This document shows, piece by piece, positions 52,877 to 60,855 of a DNA stretch of 64,000 bases (the first letter of the stretch is position 1; each line of letters opens with the position of its first letter). The position numbers and the translations under genes are program-made. A model generated the notes under the pieces. The model saw only the letters and a list, made by a program, of their open reading frames with translations, ran no database searches and was not told where the DNA came from. The stretch is from Desulfotomaculum sp. (GTDB taxonomy: Bacteria; Bacillota; Desulfotomaculia; Desulfotomaculales; Nap2-2B). The stretch is taken from contig DMZI01000037.1 of the NCBI GenBank assembly GCA_003485325.1, positions 1 to 64,000 on the forward strand. Reading direction: 5' to 3'.

Positions 52877-53533
52877 CTATAAAAATCCCTTATCAGCCAG
52901 GAAAGACAAGGATATTCCATCCTTTTTCTCCCCGGTACCAGGGCGGCCGTTTAATAAAAATTTTTCTATATACTTTCCGATAAGATCCGCTTCAAGATTT
53001 ACATTATCCCCCGGGCCTTTATAACCCAGTGTAGTATTTCTGGCAGTATGAGGAATAATTGAAACCCGGAAACTTCGCTCATTAAAATTTACAACGGTAA
53101 GGCTTATGCCGTCAACAGCAACCGAACCTTTTTTAATTAAATAACGCGTTACCTCAACAGGGGCCGAAATATCAAATACCACAGCCAAATCTTCCATCTT
53201 TTTCCCTGAAATCACACCTACTCCGTCAATGTGGCCACTGACCAAATGCCCACCCAGGCGGCCGTCCAAACGCATCGCTCGCTCAAGATTCAATACATCT
53301 CCGGGGCGCAGTTTGCCCAAGTTGGAACTGGCCAGGGTTTCAGCCATGACATCTGCTGTAAAGAAACCTTCTCCAAGCCTTGTAATCGTAAGGCATACAC
53401 CATTGACAGCTATGCTATCCCCCTGGCGCGCCTGTCTGATGACCTGCCCGGCTTTAATTTTTAATGCTGCGGATGCCGGGCCCCGCATGATTGTTATAAG
53501 TTCACCAAGTTCCTCTACCAGACCAGTAAACAG
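52877..53533 (-). CDS. ribE: Riboflavin synthase alpha chain, CTG start
   Basis: 218 residues from a CTG at 53533 (M-FTGLVEELGELITI), which gives the invariable family N-terminus MFTGxVEE. The first ATG in frame (53488) would lose this essential part. GGGGTG lies 7 nt before the CTG; an ATT two codons earlier is the other option; the frame closes at a TAA a few codons upstream. Two lumazine-binding repeats follow, with NGVCLTITRLGEGFFTADVM, GGHLVSGHIDGVGVI, and VDGISLTVVNFNERSFRVSI. It dismutates lumazine into riboflavin. Second gene of the rib operon. Confidence 0.9.
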   Translation of the reverse strand: MFTGLVEELGELITIMRGPASAALKIKAGQVIRQARQGDSIAVNGVCLTITRLGEGFFTADVMAETLASSNLGKLRPGDVLNLERAMRLDGRLGGHLVSGHIDGVGVISGKKMEDLAVVFDISAPVEVTRYLIKKGSVAVDGISLTVVNFNERSFRVSIIPHTARNTTLGYKGPGDNVNLEADLIGKYIEKFLLNGRPGTGEKKDGISLSFLADKGFL

Positions 53534-53551
53534 TTCAATACACCCCGATCT

Positions 53552-54664
53552 TTAATCACGAAATTGCTTCAGGTAACCCTCCAGGCAAATATCCTCGCCA
53601 AACCTTGTTACAGTTAAGTTTTCAATCTGCGCGGCATCCGCCATCAGTGTTATTCCCCGGCCCCCCACCGGGCCTGGAGACAGCCGCCCGCCGACTATTT
53701 TGGGGGCGATAAACCAGATTACTTTATCCACAAGGCCGCTTTCCAAAGCTGAAGCGTTTATTTCTCCTCCTCCTTCAATCATCACGCTGGTAATTTCCCG
53801 CCCGGCCAAATCCGCCATCAACCGTTTTAAATCCACACGGGGCCCGTCTCCCGGCACGACAAGCACTTCCGCTCCCGTTTCTTTCAGCCGGGCAATCTTC
53901 TGTACGCCGGCGCCCCCAGTTGTTGCAATAATTGTCGGCGCTTCCGCCAACTGCGAAAGCACCTGGGAATTTAACGGCGTGCGGGCCAGGCTGTCGACTA
54001 CAACCCGTACGGGATTTTTCCCTTTTTCACCAGGCAGCCGGACCGTAAGAAGCGGGTCATCAGCCAGCACAGTATTTATACCCACAAGAACGGCATCGTA
54101 CAGATTGCGCAAAACATGAACCCAGCTGCGGGCTTCGGGTCCTGTAACCCAACGCGAATCCCCTGTACGGGCAGCAATTTTACCGTCCACGCTCATTGCT
54201 GTCTTTAACATTACAAAAGGCCTGCCCGTGGTGATATACTTGATAAAAATTTCATTTAAAAGTAGGGCTTCTTCCTCCAAAACCCCTGTCGTAACTTCCA
54301 CATTGCGCTGTTTAAGATAAGCAATTCCCTTGCCGCAGACCAGCGGGTTCGGATCACTCATCGCTATGACAACCCTGCTTATTCCAGCCTCAACAACAGC
54401 ATTTGCGCAGGGGCCGGTCCGGCCGTAATGACAGCAGGGTTCCAGATTTACGTAAAGTGTGGCGCCTTTTGCTTTTTCACCTGCATTGTCAAGAGCGATA
54501 ATCTCGGCATGAGGGCTCCCGGCTTTATGGTGGTAACCTTCCCCGGCCACCTTACCGTCATTGACAACCACCGCCCCAACCATAGGGTTGGGGCTTGTTT
54601 TTCCCCTGCCCAGCCTCGCCAGTTCCAAAGCCCTGCCCATATAAAACCTGTCTTGATCATCCAT
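53552..54664 (-). CDS. ribD: Riboflavin deaminase/reductase
   Basis: 370 residues from the ATG at 54664 (MDDQDRFYMGRALELARLG). The deaminase half (about 1-145) has the zinc motifs GSPHAEIIAL and LEPCCHYGRTGPC; the reductase half (about 146-365) has VMLKTAMSVDGKIAARTGDS and VMIEGGGEINASALESGLVD. First gene of ribD-ribE-ribBA-ribH-pncB. The start codon lies right at the U-run of the FMN riboswitch terminator, so translation needs readthrough. Confidence 0.95.
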   Translation of the reverse strand: MDDQDRFYMGRALELARLGRGKTSPNPMVGAVVVNDGKVAGEGYHHKAGSPHAEIIALDNAGEKAKGATLYVNLEPCCHYGRTGPCANAVVEAGISRVVIAMSDPNPLVCGKGIAYLKQRNVEVTTGVLEEEALLLNEIFIKYITTGRPFVMLKTAMSVDGKIAARTGDSRWVTGPEARSWVHVLRNLYDAVLVGINTVLADDPLLTVRLPGEKGKNPVRVVVDSLARTPLNSQVLSQLAEAPTIIATTGGAGVQKIARLKETGAEVLVVPGDGPRVDLKRLMADLAGREITSVMIEGGGEINASALESGLVDKVIWFIAPKIVGGRLSPGPVGGRGITLMADAAQIENLTVTRFGEDICLEGYLKQFRD

Positions 54665-54697
54665 AAATAATAAAAGCCCCGTCAAAACCTCCGGGGC
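54663..54697 (-). terminator. Expression-platform terminator of the FMN riboswitch
   Basis: GCCCCG (54697-54692) pairs with CGGGGC (54681-54676) around a 10-nt loop that contains GAGG; TTTTATTATTT follows and runs into the ribD ATG. Confidence 0.85.
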
Positions 54698-54749
54698 AAA
54701 AGTATAACTTTACTCATCCTTATAAAAATTATAAGGAGCTAAAGCCTTA

Positions 54750-54876
54750 AAACCTTCTCCCATCCAGACTGTTACTGTCGGCCCTGGATTTTCACCAGAT
54801 CAGCCATAAAGGCTAGCGGGCTCAAAACCTAGTCGCTTCTTACCGCCGATAGGGAATTCCACCCGTCCCCGAAGGT
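54750..54876 (-). ncRNA. FMN riboswitch (RFN element)
   Basis: On the minus strand the RFN core reads CTTCGGGGACGGGTGGAATT, CCCTATCGGCGG, AGCCCGC, GATCTGGTGAAAATCCAGGG, CCGACAGT, and GGATGGGAGAAGG, all in the right order. FMN binding would promote the following terminator and shut off the rib operon. Confidence 0.95.
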
Positions 54877-54934
54877 GTTATTTTTATAAATATTATAAAG
54901 CCAATCTCAAGCGGATGTCAACAATTCGACGAAT

Positions 54935-55600
54935 TTAGAGATTCTCACTTGCGCTGTCCGGCGGGGCATTGATTACAAGGCCGTATACTTTGTCCCTTAC
55001 TTCCGGGGGAGTAATAAGGATTAAAACGTCTCCGCTATAAATGACAGTATCGGCCTGCGGTGAAAGGATTTCTTCCCCGCCCCGGTATACAGATAGTACC
55101 GTTGCTCCGGTTTTTATCCTGAACTCCGCCTCGGCCAGTGTTTTACCGACAAGAGCCGAACTGGGCGATACCCTTATTTCTTCTACACGCTGCAGATTGC
55201 CGGCCATTTTTAAAGTATAATCCAGCAGTTCATTCATCAGTTTTTCGATTTCCTGGTCGATGATTTCTCTTTCTTTAAGCAGACCGTGCAGCTTTTCCTG
55301 CATGGCCCGCAGCACTTTCCTGTGACCGTACTCGGTTAAAAAAGCCTCGGCAGCTTTTTGGGACTGAACGACAACTCCAACCCCGGGAACAACGTCGACA
55401 ATACCGGTTTCCTGAAGAAGAGTCAAAGCCCGGCGGATCGTTTCAGGTGATACACTGTACTTTCCTGCCAGGGTAGACCTCCCGAACACCTTCTGGCCCT
55501 CCCTGTACTCACCCCTTACGATGCGTGTCGCAATATCAACCGCAATAGTCGCATACCTTGCTAAAATCTGGGTATCCTGCCCCTCCAATGCTGTATCCAC
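54935..55600 (-). CDS. GntR-type regulator with RCK_C domain (BusR-like)
   Basis: 221 residues. N-terminal GntR winged helix (about 14-80, GRSTLAGKYSVSPETIRRAL), a helical linker (about 88-140) and a C-terminal RCK_C/TrkA-C domain (about 140-210, VSPSSALVGKTLAEAEFRIK and YSGDVLILITPPEVRDKVYG). This domain order is that of BusR, the c-di-AMP-responsive repressor of glycine-betaine uptake in lactococci and streptococci. The RCK_C domain would bind c-di-AMP or another ligand. No osmolyte transporter is beside it, so the target is not local. GTG start. Confidence 0.8.
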   Translation of the reverse strand: MDTALEGQDTQILARYATIAVDIATRIVRGEYREGQKVFGRSTLAGKYSVSPETIRRALTLLQETGIVDVVPGVGVVVQSQKAAEAFLTEYGHRKVLRAMQEKLHGLLKEREIIDQEIEKLMNELLDYTLKMAGNLQRVEEIRVSPSSALVGKTLAEAEFRIKTGATVLSVYRGGEEILSPQADTVIYSGDVLILITPPEVRDKVYGLVINAPPDSASENL

Positions 55601-55726
55601 CCCTTAATATTTTTATGGCGCCATCATTATATCATTTAAAATCCCTAACAAAAAATAGCTCTTACTTAATACTAAAATAACTCAAATTTCGACATCAAAT
55701 ACAAGAGCTCCCTTGTATTTAAAAGA

Positions 55727-55758
55727 ACCTGGAAAAACTGTCAAAAGTCTTTCCAGGT
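55727..55758 (-). terminator. Terminator after the thiolase gene
   Basis: A 9-bp stem (ACCTGGAAA/TTTCCAGGT, 14-nt loop) with TTCTTTTAAA after it on the minus strand. A second hairpin (AAATACAAG/CTTGTATTT, 55697-55720) follows. Confidence 0.65.
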
Positions 55759-55787
55759 CCATCTTGTCTTGTTTTTTATTCAGTCAG

Positions 55788-57080
55788 TTACTTTCTTTCA
55801 AAAATTATCGCCGCGCCCTGGCCGCCGCCGATGCACATCGTCGCCAGGCCAAACTTCCGGTTATTGCGCTTCATTTCGTGGATCATAGTAACAACCAGCC
55901 TTGCGCCCGCACATCCGATTGGATGCCCCAGGGATATGCCGCTGCCGAGCAGGTTGGTGTTGTCAAGGCTTATACCAAGTTCCCGTATGCAGCCGATTGC
56001 CTGTGAGGCAAAGGCCTCATTTAGCTCGATTACATCCATATCTGTAAGAGAAAGGCCGGTCTTGCTGAGAACTTTCTTTACAGCCGGAACAGGACCGAGG
56101 CCCATATAAGCAGGATCAACACCGCCTCCCGCAAAGCCTCTGAATGTGGCCAGCGGCTGCAGTCCCAACTCCCTGGCTTTATCCGCCGACATCATCAGCA
56201 CAGCGGCGGCGGCGTCATTTACACCGGAAGCGTTTCCTGCCGTAACAGTACCGTCCTTACGGAAAGCCGGGCCTATCTTAGCCATTTTCTCCAGGGTGGT
56301 TTCCATAGGCCTTTCATCTGTATCGAATACAATCGGGTCACCCTTTTTCTGGGGAATAATCACAGGGACTATCTCCTCTTTAAAAAGGCCTTCCTTGATG
56401 GCTTTCCGGGCACGCTGGTGGCTTAAAAGGCCCAGTTCATCCTGCTCCAAGCGGGTAATACCGTACTTTGCGGCAATGTTTTCCGCAGTGTTACCCATAT
56501 GATAACCGTAGAATATTTCCCAGACCCCGTCCAAAACCATCATGTCAAGCATTTCTCCCTTGGATGTAACATCCATCCGGTAGCCCCAGCGGGCTTTAGG
56601 GAGAATATAGGGGGCGCAGCTCATGCTCTCCATCCCACCGGCAACAACCACTTCCGCGTCGCCGGTCATGATTGCCTGCGCTCCCAGAGCAATAGCCTTC
56701 ATCCCTGAAGCGCATACCTTGTTGACGGTAAAAGCGTTTGTTTCCTTTGGAATGCCGCCGAAGATCGCCGCCTGCCGGGCAGGGTTCTGTCCCTGGCCTC
56801 CCTGGAGAACATTACCCATGATAACCTCGTCAACCTGAACTTCAGGCAGGGAGTTATCCCAGTCATAAGCTTTTTTCTCAAGATCGGGCATTCCCATTTC
56901 TTTCAAGGCCTCGGGCGTAAAACTCATCAGTTCCGGACCCGACTTGGGCCTTAATCCCGCCTTCTTCAACGATTCCCTGATTACCAGAGCGCCCAGTTTA
57001 ACCGCAGGCACGTCCTTCAAAGTAACGCCAAAAGTACCAATAGGTGTTCTTGCTCCGCTGACAATTACCACTTCTTTCAT
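55788..57080 (-). CDS. Acetyl-CoA acetyltransferase (thiolase) with an insertion
   Basis: 430 residues, about 37 more than the usual 393. The catalytic Cys123 in [11 protein letters not shown], the His/Asn region [18 protein letters not shown] and the C-terminal [14 protein letters not shown] are intact. Extra length comes from an insertion at about 46-81 ([20 protein letters not shown]...) before [20 protein letters not shown]. It should interconvert acetoacetyl-CoA and acetyl-CoA or act on longer acyl chains. It is followed by a terminator and is divergent from DUF2953 and MaoC-like genes. Confidence 0.9.
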   Translation of the reverse strand: MKEVVIVSGARTPIGTFGVTLKDVPAVKLGALVIRESLKKAGLRPKSGPELMSFTPEALKEMGMPDLEKKAYDWDNSLPEVQVDEVIMGNVLQGGQGQNPARQAAIFGGIPKETNAFTVNKVCASGMKAIALGAQAIMTGDAEVVVAGGMESMSCAPYILPKARWGYRMDVTSKGEMLDMMVLDGVWEIFYGYHMGNTAENIAAKYGITRLEQDELGLLSHQRARKAIKEGLFKEEIVPVIIPQKKGDPIVFDTDERPMETTLEKMAKIGPAFRKDGTVTAGNASGVNDAAAAVLMMSADKARELGLQPLATFRGFAGGGVDPAYMGLGPVPAVKKVLSKTGLSLTDMDVIELNEAFASQAIGCIRELGISLDNTNLLGSGISLGHPIGCAGARLVVTMIHEMKRNNRKFGLATMCIGGGQGAAIIFERK

Positions 57081-57262
57081 TATTCGAACCTAACCTCCCT
57101 TTATTAGATACAAAGGCTCCCAGTATCTGATATTTGAATGTAAAAAACTTTACAACAAATTATAGCAAACCAGGCTTTTTAACGCAATAATAAAAGCTCG
57201 CCGCAAAAACGCATAGACTAGCGCTGGCTGGAGGAAAATATTACTTGTGAAGGAGGTGTGGT

Positions 57263-57805
57263 ATGGCCTGGCCCGGGTGGCTGATTGCCGCTTTTTTAAT
57301 CTTAGTTTCCATTATCCTGATGGTTCCCGTTACTTTTTTGATCTGTTTTTCCTGCCGGGGAACTGAGTGTACGCTGGAAATAAAGATCAATGCCCTGCCT
57401 ATCACTCTATATAAAAAAGAAAGCGCCTTCCCCCTGGGTAAAAACTGGCCTGATTTTAAGAAAAGCAAAAACTTTTCCGCCCGCAAAATACAAACGTTAA
57501 AAGCTTTATTTATCTTTTTAATACGGCGGGCAAAAATGGAACATGTCAGTTGGGAAACCAGGATCGGCACGCCCGACGCGTATTACACCGCCCTGGCAGC
57601 CGGCTGGTTATGGGGAATAAAAGGCTTTTTACTGACTGCTTTATATCGTTATATAAAATCGAGAAATTCCCGCCCTCCTCTAATGAGGGTGACGCCGGTT
57701 TTTAACCTTGTTGTCTTTGACACGCGATTTAAAACAGTTTTTCAACTACGCGTTATAGATCTTCTTCTCGCCGGGCCAAAACTCATCTTTGCATTTTTTA
57801 TTTGA
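57263..57805 (+). CDS. DUF2953 protein (YtfI-like)
   Basis: 180 residues. One N-terminal membrane helix (about 6-28), a beta-rich domain with WETRIGTPDAYYTALAAGWL, which corresponds to the DUF2953 core (W..G..DA..TA...G), and a hydrophobic C-terminus. The family occurs in spore formers, often next to sporulation gene ytfJ (GerW), which is not seen here. Function unknown. A ribosome site AGGAGGTG precedes the ATG. Confidence 0.65.
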   Translation: MAWPGWLIAAFLILVSIILMVPVTFLICFSCRGTECTLEIKINALPITLYKKESAFPLGKNWPDFKKSKNFSARKIQTLKALFIFLIRRAKMEHVSWETRIGTPDAYYTALAAGWLWGIKGFLLTALYRYIKSRNSRPPLMRVTPVFNLVVFDTRFKTVFQLRVIDLLLAGPKLIFAFFI

Positions 57806-57878
57806 CTTAAAGGCCCAAGGCAGGAAAAACCTGCCCGGGTGAAGAAAAACAAGATAAAAAACCATGGGGGAAAGTTTT

Positions 57879-58319
57879 ATGAATACCAGGCGCCCGAATC
57901 TAAAAAAGTTTGCCGAGATTGAATTGGGAATGGAACTTCCGGAGGTTAAAAAACAGGTCACGCAGGAGATCATCAACAAGTATGCCCATGCCTCCGGTGA
58001 TATGGATCCGCAGCATATTGATCCGGAGTTTGCCGGTCAAACAGTGTTTAAAGGTACAATTGCCCACGGACTGCTTACTATTGCCTATATTTCAGAAATG
58101 ATGGCCAACTTTTTTAAAGACGGGTGGTACTCGGGAAGCGCCATGGAAATAAGCTTTCATGCGCCCGTACGGCCCGGTGACACAATCACGGCGTCGGGCA
58201 AAGTTAAAACAAAGAAAACCTCGGGCGACAGAGGCATTGTAACTTGCAAAGTCGCCTGCACAAACCAGGAGAACGCCAGCATCATTACAGGAACTGCAAC
58301 AGCTTTAGCGGAACTGTAA
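57879..58319 (+). CDS. MaoC-like (R)-hydratase, catalytic hotdog subunit
   Basis: 146 residues from the ATG at 57879 with GGGGGAAAG before it. The hydratase motif with catalytic Asp and His is SGDMDPQHIDPEFAGQT, followed by FKGTIAHGLLTIAYISEMM. It should add water to enoyl-CoA or dehydrate 3-hydroxyacyl thioesters. It lies 30 nt upstream of a second hotdog gene that lacks the His, as in HadA/B-type heterodimers. Confidence 0.85.
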   Translation: MNTRRPNLKKFAEIELGMELPEVKKQVTQEIINKYAHASGDMDPQHIDPEFAGQTVFKGTIAHGLLTIAYISEMMANFFKDGWYSGSAMEISFHAPVRPGDTITASGKVKTKKTSGDRGIVTCKVACTNQENASIITGTATALAEL

Positions 58320-58349
58320 TTTCTTTATTTTGGCCGGGAGGGATCAGTT

Positions 58350-58790
58350 TTGGAGAAGGAAAAAATGATCAGTTTTGAAGAATTTGAAGTCGGGCAAAAA
58401 TTTAAGCCTCACGAGTTCACGATGACCAAAGAAACAATCTATAAATACGCTGAAGCCGTTTTTGATAATAACCCGCTCTATCGCGAAGAGGAAAGCGGTA
58501 AAAGCTCTTTTTACGGCAGTATTATAGCGCCCCCGACAAGCGCTGCCATATATATCATTTCCGCTTTTCAGTCGGAAGGCAAAATCCCCCCCGGCGCGGC
58601 GGTCCACGCAAGGCAGAAGTTCAAATTTATCAGGCCGGTATTTCCCGGGGATCACCTTGTAACCAATGTAACCGTGAAAAACAAGTTCGTCAAAATGGAA
58701 CGCAAGTATGTGTTTTTTGAGATGATAACCTTAAATCAGAATGGCGAGCCGGTTGTAAACAGCGAAATAACGGTATTTTGGACGCAATAG
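58350..58790 (+). CDS. MaoC/FAS1-like dehydratase partner subunit
   Basis: 146 residues from a TTG with GGGAGGGA before it; an ATG five codons later is also possible. Hotdog fold of the FAS1-like dehydratase type (FEEFEVGQKFKPHEFTMTKE, IIAPPTSAAIYIISAF, ARQKFKFIRPVFPGDHLVTN). At the hydratase motif it reads DNNPLYREEE, without the catalytic His, so it is probably the structural partner of the gene just upstream. Its stop lies 2 bases before that of the convergent HD-GYP pseudogene. Confidence 0.8.
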   Translation: MEKEKMISFEEFEVGQKFKPHEFTMTKETIYKYAEAVFDNNPLYREEESGKSSFYGSIIAPPTSAAIYIISAFQSEGKIPPGAAVHARQKFKFIRPVFPGDHLVTNVTVKNKFVKMERKYVFFEMITLNQNGEPVVNSEITVFWTQ

Positions 58791-58792
58791 TT

Positions 58793-59877
58793 TTATTTCT
58801 TCTCCATTATTTCCACAAAAACATTCGCTATTTCCGGGTCGAGCTGGGCGCCTGAACAGCGGGAAATCTCCTTTAAAGCCTCGTCGAAACCGGCTCCCTT
58901 GCGGTAAGGGCGGTCGGTGGTAATTGCATCAAAAGTATCCGCAACGGCAATTATCCTGCCCACAAGGGGAATATCGTATCCTTTTACCCCCTGAGGATAG
59001 GATAGCCGCTGCCGTCGAATTTTTCCTGGTGGTACATCGCTCCTTCATAAATCCCTTCGGCAAGCTGCCGGGGTTCCAAATCGGCAAGGATACGCGTGCC
59101 GATTTCCGGGTGCATTTTCATAATGTTCCACTCTTCGGAAGAGAGCGGTCTCTGAAGAAGAAGAACATTGTCCCGAATACCGATCTTGCCCACATCGTGC
59201 AGCAGGGCAGCCCTTTCCAGTAATTCCAATTCCTCGGGCGAAAATCCGAGTCCTTTTCCAATCATCACGGAATATTGGCTGACCCTCTCGGAATGGCCGT
59301 GTGTATAAGGGTCGCGGGCGTCCAAAGATGAGGCGAGCACCCTGATCAGGCTGTTCAGGAGCATTCCCTGCCAGGTATAAAGCCGGCTGTTTTCCAAGGA
59401 GATTGCCGCCTGCCAGGCAAAAGCCAGTACGATATCCAAGTCTGATTCCGTGAAATACTGCTCCCTTTCTTTATTCAGAAGCTGCAGGCATCCGATTACT
59501 TCTTTCCGGCCTCTTAAAGGTATACACAAAAGGGAACGGGTGACAAACCCTGTCGCGTCGTCAAACCGCCCGGCCCACGAGGCGTCCAGGTGGACATTCT
59601 TGATCAGGCGCGGCTCATTTTCCGCCACGACCTGCCCTGCCAGACCTTCTCCTGGTTTAAGACGCAGGCCTTTTAAATCGTCAGCCTTGGGACCCCTGGC
59701 CACAAAAGGCGCCAGGTAACCGTCCTCTTCAGCCAGCCAAAGGGTTCCCGCCTCGGCGGATACAACCGCCATTGCCCTTTCAAGCACCAGTTCGAGAAGT
59801 TTTTCAAGCTCAAGCTGGGAATTTAAAAAACGGCTTGTTTCCAGAAGCATTTGCATTTGTTCTGAGGTAATCTGCAA
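58793..59877 (-). pseudogene. GAF/HD-GYP c-di-GMP phosphodiesterase, frameshifted
   Basis: GAF domain (about 15-160), then HD-GYP domain with HGHSERVSQYSVMIGK, LHDVGKIGI and HPEIGTRIL. The upstream frame stops at 58984 right after FDGSGYPILRG, where the family has DGSGYP-x-G. The rest continues in another frame to 58793: GVKGYDIPLVGRIIAVADTF, TTDRPYRKG, and a C-terminal helix. A 5-base tandem duplication (AGGAT twice, 58994-59003) explains the shift exactly; taking one copy away gives GYPQGVKGYDIPLVGR and a 359-residue protein. The truncated form keeps GAF and HD but loses the GYP-loop remainder and the ADTFDA metal region, so it is probably inactive. Could be a true recent mutation, a phase switch or a sequencing error. 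Confidence 0.9.
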
Positions 59878-60081
59878 TGGTTAAACTCCTGTTACAAAAG
59901 AGGGATAATTTTACCAAAGTAGGCTGTAGTATTTAATTCAACCTAAAAAAAAATATTCCTCTAAAAGAAACGCTGAAAATCTCCATAATATAGCAGGCTT
60001 CGACAAAAAAAAGAAGGCTTGAAACCTCAAAAGTAAGGATAAACATGGAAATAAGTATATCTTCATTTTTCAAAGTGGCTC

Positions 60082-60110
60082 TTGATATACCTGTTTTAAC
60101 GTGCTATACT
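60082..60110 (+). promoter_or_regulatory. tRNA operon promoter
   Basis: TTGATA (60082-60087), 17-nt spacer, TATACT (60105-60110) preceded by TGC (extended -10). It is 25 bases before tRNA-Pro. Confidence 0.75.
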
Positions 60111-60134
60111 AATTTTGTATTTTAAGCCTTCTTG

Positions 60135-60212
60135 CGGGATGTGGCGCAGCTTGGCTAGCGCGCTTGCCTTGGGCGCAAGAGGCCGGGGGTTCAAATCCCT
60201 CCATCCCGACCA
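60135..60212 (+). tRNA. tRNA-Pro (TGG)
   Basis: 78 nt. Acceptor CGGGATG/CATCCCG, anticodon loop CTTGGGC with anticodon TGG, T arm GGGGGTTCAAATCCCTC, discriminator A and encoded CCA. Confidence 0.95.
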
Positions 60213-60223
60213 ACTTTGACTAT

Positions 60224-60299
60224 GGACCGTTAGCTCAATTGGCAGAGCAGGCGACTCTTAATCGTCAGGTTGGGGGTTCGATGCCCTCACGGTCCACCA
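60224..60299 (+). tRNA. tRNA-Lys (CTT)
   Basis: 76 nt. Acceptor GGACCGT/ACGGTCC, anticodon stem GGCGA/TCGTC with loop CTCTTAA and anticodon CTT, T arm with GGTTCGATGCC, discriminator A and encoded CCA. It lies 11 nt after tRNA-Pro. Confidence 0.95.
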
Positions 60300-60310
60300 T
60301 AAAAAGCAGC

Positions 60311-60350
60311 AATGGCAAGGGTTCCGATAGTGGAAGTCCTTGCCATTTTA
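60311..60350 (+). terminator. Terminator after the tRNA pair
   Basis: AATGGCAAGG pairs with CCTTGCCATT around a 17-nt loop with its own small pairing (TTCC/GGAA), followed by TTTA. Confidence 0.75.
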
Positions 60351-60393
60351 GACTATGAATTAACGACAAATGCACTTATAGGGCAGCAAAGAG

Positions 60394-60789
60394 TTAATCA
60401 ATTAGTTCGATTAAAACTCCTGCGAAATCCTTTGGGTGTAAAAAAGTAAAATTTCTTCCACACCAATTCCTTGGTTTTTTATCAATTGGGGAGAGGCCTT
60501 TTTTATTAAGCTCTTCCATGCTGCCTTCTACATCCGGCACTTTAAAAGATATTAAGAACATACCTTCTCCGTTTTTTTCAATAAATCTGGCAACTTCGCC
60601 GTCCGGACTGGTAGATTCCATGAGTTCGAAAGCAACTTCCCCAATCATAAACCTTGCAACGCTTATCTTTTCTTTCTCATCAATATAGTGATCAACTGCT
60701 CTTAAATCGAATGTCCCGGCAAATAGTTCTTCAGCCTTCTTAACATCTTTAACTGCAATGCAGATGTGATCAATTTTTTCCAACTTCAT
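60394..60789 (-). CDS. VOC-family protein related to methylmalonyl-CoA epimerase
   Basis: 131 residues from the ATG at 60789 (MKLEKIDHICIAVKDVKKAE). The glyoxalase/VOC fold and the order of motifs match methylmalonyl-CoA epimerase: first His ligand in IDHICIAV, ELMESTSPDGEVARFIEKNG, and the last Glu in GVLIELID. In true epimerases the middle ligand sits in GEG-x-H-H; here the sequence is GEGMFLISF, with no His. So either the metal site differs or it is not an epimerase. Monocistronic, facing the tRNA operon. Confidence 0.65.
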   Translation of the reverse strand: MKLEKIDHICIAVKDVKKAEELFAGTFDLRAVDHYIDEKEKISVARFMIGEVAFELMESTSPDGEVARFIEKNGEGMFLISFKVPDVEGSMEELNKKGLSPIDKKPRNWCGRNFTFLHPKDFAGVLIELID

Positions 60790-60855
60790 ACTGAACATCT
60801 TCCTTTTTTTATTTTTTTACTTTACCCTTATGTACCCTGATTCCTAAATACCTGA

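Noticed and set aside
55688..55694. Exact TGTCGAA (Spo0A box) upstream of the GntR-type gene
   Set aside because: Several 7-mers of this kind are expected by chance in 64 kb on two strands; no supporting second box.
60394..60798. Firm call as methylmalonyl-CoA epimerase
   Set aside because: The middle His ligand is missing, so only the VOC family level is supported.
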